From positions 9,052,001-9,116,000 of the forward strand of contig NZ_JAUSZM010000003.1 of assembly GCF_030817655.1 (NCBI RefSeq): 64,000 nt of DNA, written 5' to 3'. The notes under the pieces were generated by a model. It saw only the letters and a program-made list of their open reading frames with translations. It did not search any database and was not told the DNA's origin. The position numbers and the translations under genes are program-made. Shown in pieces: positions 8,329-16,655 of the stretch. The number at the start of each line of letters is the position of its first letter. Position 1 is the first letter of the stretch. This DNA comes from Streptomyces sp. V4I2 (GTDB lineage: Bacteria > Actinomycetota > Actinomycetes > Streptomycetales > Streptomycetaceae).

Positions 8329-9306
8329 ATGCGTGTCGTGGTGTCCGGCGGGTGCGGTTTCCTGGGATCGCATCTGTGCGAAGCGCTGCTGCGCAGGGGA
8401 GACCAGGTCTGTTGCCTGGACAACTTCTCATCGGGCCGGGCGTCCAACGTGGCCCATCTGCTCAGCGAGCCCGGATTTGTGTGCACCCCGAGCGACGTCA
8501 CCCAGCAGCTCAGGGTCAACGTCGACGTCGACGCCGTCGTGCACCTCGCGAGCCCGGCGTCCCCCCTCGACTACGCCCGTCATCCGCTGGAGACGCTGGC
8601 CGTCGGCAGCCGAGGTACCGAGAACCTGCTGCGGCTGGCGGTCCGGCACCAGGCCCGCTTCGTCCTGGCGTCGACCAGCGAGGTCTACGGCGACCCCGCG
8701 GTGCACCCGCAGGACGAGGACTACTGGGGACACGTCAACCCCGTCGGGCCCCGCAGTGTCTACGACGAGGCCAAGCGCTTCGCCGAGGCCCTCACCATGG
8801 CCTACCGGCGCAGCCAGGGCGCGGACACCGGAATCGTGCGGATCTTCAACACGTACGGCCCCCGGATGCGTGCCGACGACGGACGGGTGGTCTCCACCTT
8901 CGTCAGTCAGGCCCTGGACGGGGAGGCCCTGACCGTCTTCGGGGACGGCAGCCAAACGCGGAGCCTGTGCTACGTCGACGACCTGATCCGCGGCCTGCTG
9001 GCCATGGTCGACACCGATCTGCCGGGTCCGTTCAACCTCGGCAACCCCAGCGAGCGGACCGTGCGGGAGCTCGCCGAGCTGGTGCTGCGGCTCACCGGCT
9101 CGGACGGCGGACTGCGCTTCCTGCCCCTGCCCGTCGACGACCCGGTCCGCAGGCGGCCCGTGATCACGCGTGCCCGCGAAGGGCTCGGCTGGAGCCCGAG
9201 GGTGCCGGTGGAAGCGGGGCTGCGCCGCACCGTCGCCTGGTTCGCGGCGCAGTCGGACACATCCGTACGACCCCCGGCGCACTCCCCAGTGGGACGGTCA
9301 TCATGA
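8329..9306 (+). CDS. UDP-glucuronate decarboxylase-type NAD-dependent epimerase/dehydratase
   Basis: A 325-residue extended SDR. The Rossmann motif SGGCGFLGSHLCE starts at residue 6. HLASPASPLDY, STSEVYGDP and the catalytic segment GPRSVYDEAKR (YxxxK) are the hallmarks of the UXS branch, which converts UDP-glucuronate to UDP-xylose. Ugd immediately upstream supplies that substrate. A close dTDP-sugar epimerase function cannot be excluded, because the GPRSVYDEAKR motif is also present in some related enzymes. The start follows an AGGAGAAAG site, and the stop overlaps the next ATG (ATGA). Confidence 0.82.
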   Translation: MRVVVSGGCGFLGSHLCEALLRRGDQVCCLDNFSSGRASNVAHLLSEPGFVCTPSDVTQQLRVNVDVDAVVHLASPASPLDYARHPLETLAVGSRGTENLLRLAVRHQARFVLASTSEVYGDPAVHPQDEDYWGHVNPVGPRSVYDEAKRFAEALTMAYRRSQGADTGIVRIFNTYGPRMRADDGRVVSTFVSQALDGEALTVFGDGSQTRSLCYVDDLIRGLLAMVDTDLPGPFNLGNPSERTVRELAELVLRLTGSDGGLRFLPLPVDDPVRRRPVITRAREGLGWSPRVPVEAGLRRTVAWFAAQSDTSVRPPAHSPVGRSS

Positions 9307-10370
9307 AAGCACTCGTCCTGTGCGGTGGAGCCGGCACCCGCCTCCGCCCCATCACCCACACCTCGGCGAAGCAACTCGTGCCGGTGGCCAACAAACCGGT
9401 GCTGTTCTACGGCCTGGAGGCCATCGCCGCCGCGGGGGTACGGGAGACCGGCATTATCGTCGCGGACACGTCGCGGGATATCCGGGCGGCCGTCGGCGAC
9501 GGTTCCCGCTTCGGCCTGGACGTGACCTACCTGCCCCAGGAGGTGCCGCTCGGCCTCGCCCACGCCGTGCTGATCGCCCGGGAGTTCCTCGGCGACGACG
9601 ACTTCGTGATGTACCTGGGCGACAACATCATCGTCGGCGGCATCTCCGGCGTGGTCGACGACTTCCGCCGCGAACGCCCTGACGCCCGCATCCTGTTGAC
9701 CCACGTCTCCCAACCCGCCGCCTTCGGCATTGCCGAACTCGACGCGGCAGGCCGGGTGGTGGGTCTGGAGGAGAAGCCCCGGCAGCCCCGCAGCGACCTG
9801 GCCCTGGTCGGCGTCTACCTCTTCACCTCGGCCGTGCACGAGGCGGTGCGTGCCATAAGGCCCTCCCGGCGCGGCGAGCTGGAGATCACCGACGCGATCC
9901 AGTGGCTCATCGACGCCGGCTGGGACGTGCGCGCCACGACGATCTCCGGCTACTGGAAGGACACCGGGAACGTCGCCGACATGCTGGAGGTCAATCGCTC
10001 GGTCCTCGAGACCGTCGAGCCGTGGACCGGCGGCAGCGTCGACGAGGCCAGCGAGATCATCGGCCGGGTCCGGATCGAGGACGGCGCCAAGGTGTTCGGC
10101 AGCCGTGTGGTCGGTCCGGCCGTCATCGGCGCCGGATCCGTCATCACCGACTCCTACGTGGGACCGTTCACCTCGATCGCCGAGGACTGCCGCATCGAGG
10201 ACAGCGAGATCGAGTACTCCATCGTGCTCGGGAGGGCGACCGTCAGCGGCACCCGCCGCGTCGAGGTCTCGCTCATCGGCCACGACGTCGAGGTGACCCC
10301 CGCCCCGCGTACCCCCGCCGTGCACCGGCTGGTGCTCGGCGACCACAGCAAGGTGCAGATCCCGTCATGA
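9303..10370 (+). CDS. rmlA: glucose-1-phosphate thymidylyltransferase, long form
   Basis: 355 residues. Residues 1-240 are the nucleotidyltransferase domain: MKALVLCGGAGTRLRPIT (pyrophosphorylase signature), KQLVPVANKPVLFY, MYLGDNII (metal Asp) and SGYWKDTGNVADML. Residues 245-355 form a left-handed beta-helix of hexapeptide-like repeats (IIGRVRIEDGAKV, GAGSVITDSYV). The C-terminal extension is typical of the long StrD/RfbA-like actinobacterial enzymes found in 6-deoxysugar clusters. It makes dTDP-glucose from dTTP and glucose 1-phosphate for the dehydratase encoded next. It is ATGA-coupled at both ends. Confidence 0.88.
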   Translation: MKALVLCGGAGTRLRPITHTSAKQLVPVANKPVLFYGLEAIAAAGVRETGIIVADTSRDIRAAVGDGSRFGLDVTYLPQEVPLGLAHAVLIAREFLGDDDFVMYLGDNIIVGGISGVVDDFRRERPDARILLTHVSQPAAFGIAELDAAGRVVGLEEKPRQPRSDLALVGVYLFTSAVHEAVRAIRPSRRGELEITDAIQWLIDAGWDVRATTISGYWKDTGNVADMLEVNRSVLETVEPWTGGSVDEASEIIGRVRIEDGAKVFGSRVVGPAVIGAGSVITDSYVGPFTSIAEDCRIEDSEIEYSIVLGRATVSGTRRVEVSLIGHDVEVTPAPRTPAVHRLVLGDHSKVQIPS

Positions 10371-11383
10371 CCACGACCCGCATCCTCGTCACCGGCGGAG
10401 CCGGCTTCATCGGCTCGGCGTACGTCCGCGCACTGCTCGGCCCGAACGGCCCGTCCGACGTCGCGGTGACCGTGCTGGACAAGCTCACCTACGCCGGCAG
10501 CCTCGCCAACCTGGACGAGGTCTGCCGCGCCGACGGTTTCTCATTCGTCAGGGGCGACATCTGCGACGCGGACCTCGTCGACGGGCTCGTGGCCGCCCAC
10601 GACCAGGTCGTGCACTTCGCCGCCGAGTCCCACGTCGACCGGTCCATCTCGGGCGCCGCCGCCTTCGTCCGGACGAATGTGCAGGGCACCCAGAACCTGC
10701 TGGACGCCGCCCTGCGGCACAGGCCGAAGCGGTTCGTGCACATCTCCTCCGACGAGGTCTACGGCTCGATCCGCCACGGCTCCTGGCCGGAGACCGACCC
10801 GCTGCGGCCCAACTCGCCCTATTCCGCGTCCAAGGCCGCCTCGGACCTGATCGCGCTGGCCTACCACCGCACCCACGGCCTCGACGTCCGCGTCACCCGG
10901 TGCTCGAACACCTACGGGTCCCACCAGTTCCCCGAGAAGCTCGTCCCCCTGTTCATCACCCGGCTGCTGGAGGGCAGACCGGTGCCGCTGTACGGCGACG
11001 GGCACAACGTCCGCGACTGGATCCACGTCGACGACCATGTGCGAGGCATCGAACTCGTCCGCACCCTCGGCCGCCCCGGCGAGGCCTACAACATCGGCGC
11101 GGGCAACGAACTGTCCAACCGGGAGCTGACCGGGCTGCTGCTCACTGCCTGCGGCGCCGACTGGGACATGGTGCGGTTCGTCGAGGACCGCAAGGGCCAC
11201 GACCGGCGCTACTCGGTCGACTTCACGAAGATCCGCACCGAGCTCGGCTTCATGCCGACCAAGGACATGTCCTCGGGACTCGCCGAGACGGTCGACTGGT
11301 ACCGGACGCACCGCTCCTGGTGGGAGCCGATGCTGCGCCGGGCCGAGATGGGGAGAGCACTCCCCACGAGGGTCCCGTCATGA
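10367..11383 (+). CDS. rmlB: dTDP-glucose 4,6-dehydratase
   Basis: 338 residues, the usual length. It converts dTDP-glucose to dTDP-4-keto-6-deoxyglucose, the branch point to rhamnose and other deoxysugars. Visible are ILVTGGAGFIGSAYVR (NAD+ binding), HFAAESHVDRSI, the HISSDEVYGS segment with the Asp-Glu catalytic pair, PYSASKAASDL (YxxxK) and VRDWIHVDDHVRGI. No rmlC or rmlD is present, so the final sugar is not fixed by this cluster. The start overlaps the rmlA stop and the stop overlaps the GH15 start. Confidence 0.92.
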   Translation: MTTTRILVTGGAGFIGSAYVRALLGPNGPSDVAVTVLDKLTYAGSLANLDEVCRADGFSFVRGDICDADLVDGLVAAHDQVVHFAAESHVDRSISGAAAFVRTNVQGTQNLLDAALRHRPKRFVHISSDEVYGSIRHGSWPETDPLRPNSPYSASKAASDLIALAYHRTHGLDVRVTRCSNTYGSHQFPEKLVPLFITRLLEGRPVPLYGDGHNVRDWIHVDDHVRGIELVRTLGRPGEAYNIGAGNELSNRELTGLLLTACGADWDMVRFVEDRKGHDRRYSVDFTKIRTELGFMPTKDMSSGLAETVDWYRTHRSWWEPMLRRAEMGRALPTRVPS

Positions 11384-13185
11384 GCGCACCCATCGAGGAC
11401 TACGCCCTCATCAGCGACCTGGAGACCGCCGCCATGGTCGGCCGCGACGGCTCCGTCGACTGGCTGTGCCTGCCGCGCTTCGACTCCCCGGCGTGTCTCG
11501 CCGCCCTGCTGGGCACCGAGGATCACGGGTTCTGGCGGGTCGCGCCCGTTTCCGGTGGCGCCTGTACGCGGCGCGCCTACCGGTCGGACACGCTGGTTCT
11601 GGACTCGGTGTGGGAGACGGCGGCCGGGACGGTACGCGTCACGGACTTCATGCCGCCCAGGGGGCAACTGCCGTGTGTCGTGCGGGTGGTGGAGGGGCTG
11701 AAGGGTGCCGTGACCGTCCGCAGTGAGCTTCGGCTGCGGTTCCATCAGGGGCGTGTCGTGCCCTGGGTGCGCGACATCGCACCCTGCACGGTCGCGGTCG
11801 CCGGGCCGGACGCTGTGTGGCTCGGCGCGGACGGCCTGGTGCGGGTGGCGGACGGCGACGGGAGTGCCACGTCCTGGGAGGTCACGGTTCCGGCCGGACG
11901 CCGGCTGGCCCTCAGCCTGGCCTGGGCGCCCTCGCACCTGCCCGAACCGCCGGCGCCGCTGTTCCTTCCCGCCGAGACGGTGCTCAAGGAGACCATCGAC
12001 TTCTGGCGCAACTGGAGCGCCCAGTGCTGCTACCAGGGCCCTTGGCGGGAAGCCGTGGTGCGCTCCCTGATCACCCTCAAGGCGCTCACCTACGCCCCCA
12101 CCGGCGGCATCGTCGCCGCGCCGACCACCTCGCTGCCCGGCTGCATCGGCGGCGAACGCAACTGGGACCACCGGCACTGCTGGCTGCGCGACTCCACCGC
12201 TGCCCTGTCCTGTCTGCTGCGCAGCGGCTACCACGCCGAGGCCACGGCCTGGCTGGACTGGCTCGTGCGGGCCATCGCCGGTGACCCGGCCGACCTGCAG
12301 ACCGTGTACGGCGTCAAGGGGCAGCGGCTGCTGCCGGAGACCGAGGCGCCCTGGCTGCCCGGCTACGCGGGGTCGCGGCCGGTGCGGTTCGGGAACTCGG
12401 CGGTGGGGCAGTTCCAGCTCGACGTGTACGGGGAGGTCCTGGACACCTTGTGGCTGTCGCTGCGGGCCGGGATCCCCATGCCCGCCCATGTCTGGGACCT
12501 GGTCCAGGAACTGATGGGCTTCCTGCACCGGCACTGGCGCGAGGCCGACCAGGGGCTGTGGCAGGTGCGCGGACCGCGGCGGCAGTTCGTGCACTCCAAG
12601 GTGATGGCCTGGGTGGCCGCCGACCGCGCCCTGCGCATGGGCGAACTGCTGGGCCGTAACAGTTCGTCGGGCGAGTGGCGGGCCATGCGCGACGAGGTGC
12701 ACCGCCAGGTCTGCCAGGAGGGCTGGGACCCGGCCCGGCGGTCCTTCGTCCAGTCCTACGGCTCCTCGGCCCTGGACGCCTCAGCCCTGCTGATGCCCCG
12801 CCTCGGCTTCCTGCCCGCCCGGGACGAGCGCGTGCGCGCCACCGTCCGGGCCATGCGCGGGCTCGGTCACGGCGGCTTCGTGCGGCGATACGCGCACGGC
12901 GGCACCGGACCGCACCGGGTGGACGGCATGCACGGCGGCGAGGGCGCGTTCGTCGCCTGCTCCCTCTGGTACGCCGAGGCCCTGGCCGCGACCGGCCGGC
13001 CGCGGCAGGCCCGGGAGGCCTTCGAGCGCGTCCTCGCCGTCCGCAACGACGTCGGCCTGCTGTCGGAGCAGTGGGACCCGGACGCCGGACGCCAACTCGG
13101 CAACGCCCCCCAGGCCTTCAGCCACATCGCCCTGGTCGAGACGGCGTTCGCCCTGTCGGCGGGGCAGGCGCCGGACCGCCGCTGA
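11380..13185 (+). CDS. glycoside hydrolase family 15 protein (glucoamylase/trehalase type)
   Basis: 601 residues without a signal peptide, so cytoplasmic. The opening MSAPIEDYALISDLETAAMV and DGSVDWLCLPRFDSPACLA are characteristic of the actinobacterial GH15 group that includes trehalases and alpha-glucosidases of unclear specificity. RNWDHRHCWLRDS and VMAWVAADRAL lie in the (alpha/alpha)6 barrel, and QLGNAPQAFSHIALVETA is the C-terminal helix with the expected family motif. Translational coupling to rmlB is notable, because a glucan hydrolase is not part of dTDP-sugar synthesis. It may feed glucose into the nucleotide-sugar pathway or trim a glucan. Substrate is uncertain. Confidence 0.85.
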   Translation: MSAPIEDYALISDLETAAMVGRDGSVDWLCLPRFDSPACLAALLGTEDHGFWRVAPVSGGACTRRAYRSDTLVLDSVWETAAGTVRVTDFMPPRGQLPCVVRVVEGLKGAVTVRSELRLRFHQGRVVPWVRDIAPCTVAVAGPDAVWLGADGLVRVADGDGSATSWEVTVPAGRRLALSLAWAPSHLPEPPAPLFLPAETVLKETIDFWRNWSAQCCYQGPWREAVVRSLITLKALTYAPTGGIVAAPTTSLPGCIGGERNWDHRHCWLRDSTAALSCLLRSGYHAEATAWLDWLVRAIAGDPADLQTVYGVKGQRLLPETEAPWLPGYAGSRPVRFGNSAVGQFQLDVYGEVLDTLWLSLRAGIPMPAHVWDLVQELMGFLHRHWREADQGLWQVRGPRRQFVHSKVMAWVAADRALRMGELLGRNSSSGEWRAMRDEVHRQVCQEGWDPARRSFVQSYGSSALDASALLMPRLGFLPARDERVRATVRAMRGLGHGGFVRRYAHGGTGPHRVDGMHGGEGAFVACSLWYAEALAATGRPRQAREAFERVLAVRNDVGLLSEQWDPDAGRQLGNAPQAFSHIALVETAFALSAGQAPDRR

Positions 13186-13216
13186 CCCGAGCCGCCGTCG
13201 ACCACGAGGCAAGCGC

Positions 13217-13288
13217 CCCTCGACCCTCAGTCACCCCTCAGCCCCTTAGCCACCCCTCAGCCCTCAGTGGTCCCCTCAGCCCTCAGTC
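13217..13288. repeat. CCCTCAG short-repeat tract
   Basis: The spacer between the convergent GH15 and galE genes contains about seven irregular copies of (C)CCCTCAGC/T, extending into the galE stop codon. The copies may have arisen by slippage. I see no clear hairpin. Confidence 0.6.
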
Positions 13289-14353
13289 GTCCTTCGCCTT
13301 CGGCCACCGCGCCGACCCCGCATACCCCTCCGGATTGAGCCGCTGGAAGCGCCACGCGTCCTGGCACATGTCGGCCAGGTCCAGGGCGGGCCGCCAGCCC
13401 CAGGCGCGGGCCACCGCGCCGGCGTCGGCGACGAGTTCGGCGACGTCGCCCGGGCGTCTCGGCGCGAACTCGTACGGCACCGCCCTGCCACAGGCCTCGG
13501 AGAACGCTGCGACCACCTCCAGGACCGAACTGCCCCTGCCGAGGCCGAGGTTGTACACGTGCAGGCCCGGTGCGTCGGCGAGGTGGTCGAGCGCGACGCG
13601 GTGGGCCTGGACGGTGTCCATGACGTGGATGTAGTCGCGGATCGCGGTCCCGTCGCGGGTGGGGTAGTCGTGGCCGAACACCCGCAGCCGCTCCCGTCGG
13701 CCGACGGCCACCTGGGTCATGTACGGCATGAGGTTGTCGGGCTCGCCGCGCGGGTCCTCGCCGAGCAGCCCGCTGGGGTGGGCGCCGGTGGGGTTGAAGT
13801 AGCGCAGGCACATCACGGTGTACTCGGGGCGCCGCCGGCAGACGTCGGCGAGGATCTGCTCGCAGAGCCACTTGGAGGCCGCGTACGGGTTGGTGGGGCG
13901 GGCTGGAGTGGACTCGTCGAGGGGGCCGTCGTCCGCGTCGCCGTAGACCGAGCAGGAGGAGGAGAACACCAGTCGGTGGACCCCGTGTTCCTGCATGGTG
14001 CGCAGCAGTGCGGTGGTGCCGCCGACGTTGGTGTCGTAGTACTCGACGGGTGTGCGGGTCGAGCCGCTGACCGACTTGTGCGCGGCGAAGTGCACGACGG
14101 CGTCCACGGCGTGGCGGTCGAACACGGCCGAGAGGGCGCGCCGGTCACGGATGTCCAGCTCGTACACGGCGCCGACGAAGCGGCCGGCGATCCGTTCCAC
14201 CCGGGTGAGGACCTGGGGGGTGCTGTTGGAGTAGTCGTCGACCACGATGACCTCGTAGCCGTGGTCGAGGAGGTCCACGCAGGCATGACTGCCGATGAAA
14301 CCGGCCCCGCCGGTGACGAGGACGGTCGACGGTACCGGCTTGCTGCGTGCCAT
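13283..14353 (-). CDS. galE: UDP-glucose 4-epimerase
   Basis: 356 residues, an extended SDR interconverting UDP-glucose and UDP-galactose. Motifs: TVLVTGGAGFIGSHACVDLL near the N-terminus, FAAHKSVSGS, SSSCSVYGDA with the catalytic Ser, NPYAASKWLCEQI (YxxxK) and RDYIHVMDTVQAH. It faces the sugar-nucleotide cassette and adds UDP-galactose to the available precursors. A 25-bp palindrome of the same type as that upstream of ugd and GT2 lies 32-56 nt upstream of the start, suggesting common control. Confidence 0.93.
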   Translation of the reverse strand: MARSKPVPSTVLVTGGAGFIGSHACVDLLDHGYEVIVVDDYSNSTPQVLTRVERIAGRFVGAVYELDIRDRRALSAVFDRHAVDAVVHFAAHKSVSGSTRTPVEYYDTNVGGTTALLRTMQEHGVHRLVFSSSCSVYGDADDGPLDESTPARPTNPYAASKWLCEQILADVCRRRPEYTVMCLRYFNPTGAHPSGLLGEDPRGEPDNLMPYMTQVAVGRRERLRVFGHDYPTRDGTAIRDYIHVMDTVQAHRVALDHLADAPGLHVYNLGLGRGSSVLEVVAAFSEACGRAVPYEFAPRRPGDVAELVADAGAVARAWGWRPALDLADMCQDAWRFQRLNPEGYAGSARWPKAKDD

Positions 14354-14384
14354 GGCAGGACGCTCCCGCGTGTTGCGGAGATGC

Positions 14385-14409
14385 CGTACGTTTACGACGT
14401 ATGCGTACG
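14385..14409. promoter_or_regulatory. palindromic operator candidate, copy 3 (galE promoter)
   Basis: The core TTTACGACGTATG is flanked by perfect CGTACG arms, giving a 25-bp inverted repeat around a central A at 14397 with two mismatched pairs. It is 32-56 nt upstream of galE, a typical repressor position. Confidence 0.6.
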
Positions 14410-14475
14410 ACTCTGCGCCCCTCTGCTCCCGGCGTCAAGAGAAACTGGGGCCGCCCGGCGCCCGGAATCGCGGCG

Positions 14476-15261
14476 TCAGGGTCTGACCAGCAGCTGGAAG
14501 TCGAACGCGTACCGCGAGGCGCGGTAGATGTGCGTCCCGTACTCCACCGGCCGGCCCGTGTCGTCGTACGCCGTGCGCTGCATGGTGAGCAGTGCGGCGC
14601 CCTCCTGTTCGTCCAGGAGGGCGGCCTCCTCGGTGGTGGCGGAGCGGGCGCCGATGGTCTGGCGGGCGCTGTGCAGGGTGATGCCGGCGGAGCGCATCAG
14701 CCGGTACAGGCCGGTCGACTCGAGCCGCGCGGTGTCCAGGTCGAGGAGGCCGGCCGGGAGGTAGTTGCACAGGAAGGCCACGGGCTGGCCGTATGTCGAG
14801 CGCAGCCGCTCCAGGACCGTGACCTGGCCGCCCTCCGCGAGGCCGAGGGCGGCCGCGACGTCGGCGGAGGCCGGGACGGCCTCGTTGCGCACGACCTGGG
14901 TGGCGGGTGTCTGTCCGGCCGCCTCCAGGTCGTCGTAGAGGCTGCTGAGTTCGAGGGGGCGCTTGACCTGGCTGTGCACCACCTGGGTGCCGACCCCGCG
15001 CCGCCGTACGAGCAGTCCCTTGTCGACCAGGGACTGAATGGCCTGGCGGACTGTCGGCCGGGACAGTCCGAGGCGTACGGACAGGTCGATCTCGTTGCCC
15101 AGCAGGTTGCCCGGGGCCAGCTGGCCGTGCTCGATGGCCGCCTCCAGCTGCTGGGCCAGCTGGTAGTACAGCGGCACCGGACTGCCCCGGTCCAGGGCGA
15201 AGTCCAGGGAGCTGAGCGCGGGGGTGGTCGCGGCACGTGAGTAGCCGCCGGTATTCGCCAT
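14476..15261 (-). CDS. GntR-family regulator, HutC/UTRA type
   Basis: 261 residues. The winged HTH spans about 30-95 (VPLYYQLAQQLEAAIEHGQL, LSRPTVRQAIQSLVDKGLL). The UTRA effector domain follows (VTVLERLRSTYGQPVAFLCNYLP ... YGTHIYRASRYAF). The ATG at 15261 is preceded by GGGAGGT. Far longer upstream frames overlap the kinase gene and are shadows. It lies downstream of the IolC-like kinase on the same strand and probably controls the sugar/polyol genes from the divergent promoter at 16450-16515. UTRA domains usually bind phosphorylated sugars or similar ligands. Confidence 0.88.
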   Translation of the reverse strand: MANTGGYSRAATTPALSSLDFALDRGSPVPLYYQLAQQLEAAIEHGQLAPGNLLGNEIDLSVRLGLSRPTVRQAIQSLVDKGLLVRRRGVGTQVVHSQVKRPLELSSLYDDLEAAGQTPATQVVRNEAVPASADVAAALGLAEGGQVTVLERLRSTYGQPVAFLCNYLPAGLLDLDTARLESTGLYRLMRSAGITLHSARQTIGARSATTEEAALLDEQEGAALLTMQRTAYDDTGRPVEYGTHIYRASRYAFDFQLLVRP

Positions 15262-15377
15262 GGGGTACCTCCCTCGGAGGGTCGGGAGCGGGGGTTCGGA
15301 GGTGGTGGCGGCCGGCGGCGACCTGGAGGTCGTACGCCGCCCGCGCCCGTACGGCCGACTCGTGGCGTCAGTCCGTC

Positions 15378-16370
15378 TCAGGCGGTCGGACTCGGTTCCG
15401 ATGCCGCCGCGAGCAAGGTCTCGACCTCGGCCGCCGTCGGCATCGCGGAGGAGCAGGCGAGGCGGGAGGCGACGTGGGCGCCGGCCGCGGCCGCGTACCG
15501 CATGGTCCGCTCCGGTTCCCAGCCGGAGAGCAGCCCGTGGCACAGCGCGCCGCCGAAGGCGTCGCCCGCGCCGAGGCCGTTGACCACCTCGACCGGGACC
15601 GGCGGGACCTCGGCCGTCGTACCGTCGCGGTGCACGGCGAGCACTCCCTTCGGCCCCTGCTTCACCACCGCCAGTTCCACGCCCGCCGCCAGCAGCGCCT
15701 CGGCGCACGCGTGGGGTTCGCGCACCCCCGTGGCGATCTCGCACTCGTCGAGGGTGCCGACGGCGACGGTCGCGTGCCGGAGTGCTTCGGCGTAGTAGGG
15801 CCGGGCCTCCTCCGGATCTCCCCAGGCCGTGTCGCTCCACAGCGCGGGCCGCCAGTCGAGGTCGAACACCGTCGTGCCCGCCTTGTCCCGGCACTTGAGG
15901 GCGGCGAGCGTCGCCGAGCGGCTCGGCTCCTGGCTCAGCCCCGTGCCGGTGATCCAGAAGATCCGGGCCGCACGGATGGCGAAGTAGTCCAGCTCGTCGG
16001 TGTGGACGGCCAGGTCGGGGGCGCTCGGCCGGCGGTAGAAGTACAGCGGGAAGTCGTCCGGCGGGAAGAGCTCGCAGAACGTCACCGGGGTGGGCAGGCC
16101 GTCCACCGGGGTCACCCAGCGGTCGTCGACCCCGAACTCACGTAGTTGCTGGTGGAGATAGACTCCGAACGGATCGGCGCCGGTGCGGGTGATCACCGCG
16201 GTGGCGCGCCCGAGCCGGGCTGCCGCGACCGCCACGTTCGCGGCCGAACCGCCGAGGAACTTCCCGAAGGTCTCCACACGTGCCAGGGGCACGCCGGACT
16301 GGAGGGGGTAGAGATCGACTCCGATACGGCCCATAGTGATCAGGTCGAAGGACTTGGCTGATCCGGCCAT
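15378..16370 (-). CDS. iolC: PfkB-family kinase, 5-dehydro-2-deoxygluconokinase-like
   Basis: 330 residues. The ATG at 16370 gives MAGSAKSFDLITMGRIGVDLYPLQ, a start typical of IolC, which phosphorylates 5-dehydro-2-deoxygluconate in myo-inositol breakdown. GGSAANVAVAAARLGR and the PfkB signature NGLGAGDAFGGAL, with the catalytic Asp, are intact. It is divergent from a ribose-type ABC transporter. The partner enzymes IolB, IolD and IolA are not found here, so pathway assignment rests on kinase type plus the IolE/IolG-like neighbours. Confidence 0.82.
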   Translation of the reverse strand: MAGSAKSFDLITMGRIGVDLYPLQSGVPLARVETFGKFLGGSAANVAVAAARLGRATAVITRTGADPFGVYLHQQLREFGVDDRWVTPVDGLPTPVTFCELFPPDDFPLYFYRRPSAPDLAVHTDELDYFAIRAARIFWITGTGLSQEPSRSATLAALKCRDKAGTTVFDLDWRPALWSDTAWGDPEEARPYYAEALRHATVAVGTLDECEIATGVREPHACAEALLAAGVELAVVKQGPKGVLAVHRDGTTAEVPPVPVEVVNGLGAGDAFGGALCHGLLSGWEPERTMRYAAAAGAHVASRLACSSAMPTAAEVETLLAAASEPSPTA

Positions 16371-16426
16371 GCGCGACCTCCTCGAGCTGCGGGGGGAGGT
16401 GGATCCCGAAGGACCCACCGCCCCCA

Positions 16427-16515
16427 GGTGTAGGCCGCGGAGGGTGACACTGTCAAGAGTTTGTACTTACATTCGGACCTGCTTGTGAAATGATGTCTTA
16501 ACAAAGTATTGACAG
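16427..16515. promoter_or_regulatory. divergent promoter with mirrored operator/-35 elements
   Basis: CTGTCAAGAGTTTGTAC (16450-16466) and TAACAAAGTATTGACAG (16499-16515) form long inverted arms 32 bp apart. Each contains TTGACA facing its own gene. On the minus strand TTGACA is followed after 18 nt by TACACC (16432-16427). On the plus strand it is followed after 18 nt by TTGGAT. The arms therefore look like an operator overlapping the -35 box of both the kinase and the transporter promoters. The neighbouring GntR protein is the obvious candidate ligand. Confidence 0.55.
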
Positions 16516-16655
16516 CGGGCGAGGCGAAGGAGTTGGATCCGGACCCAGCGCACAAGCCGTGTTCCCGCGGCGCACGACCCGGGTCTTCCGAGGTCCCGGG
16601 CCCCTGACAATCCCGTGATTGCGTTTCCCCCGTAGCACAGTGAGGTGCAGGAAAG

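Noticed and set aside
8970..10346. 458-codon minus-strand ORF opposite the epimerase and rmlA genes
   Set aside because: Asp/Gly/His-rich shadow composition without domain signatures, while the plus frames are well-known enzymes.
13217..13288. CRISPR or terminator from CCCTCAG repeats
   Set aside because: Units are too short, have no unique spacers and show no stable hairpin with a T-run.
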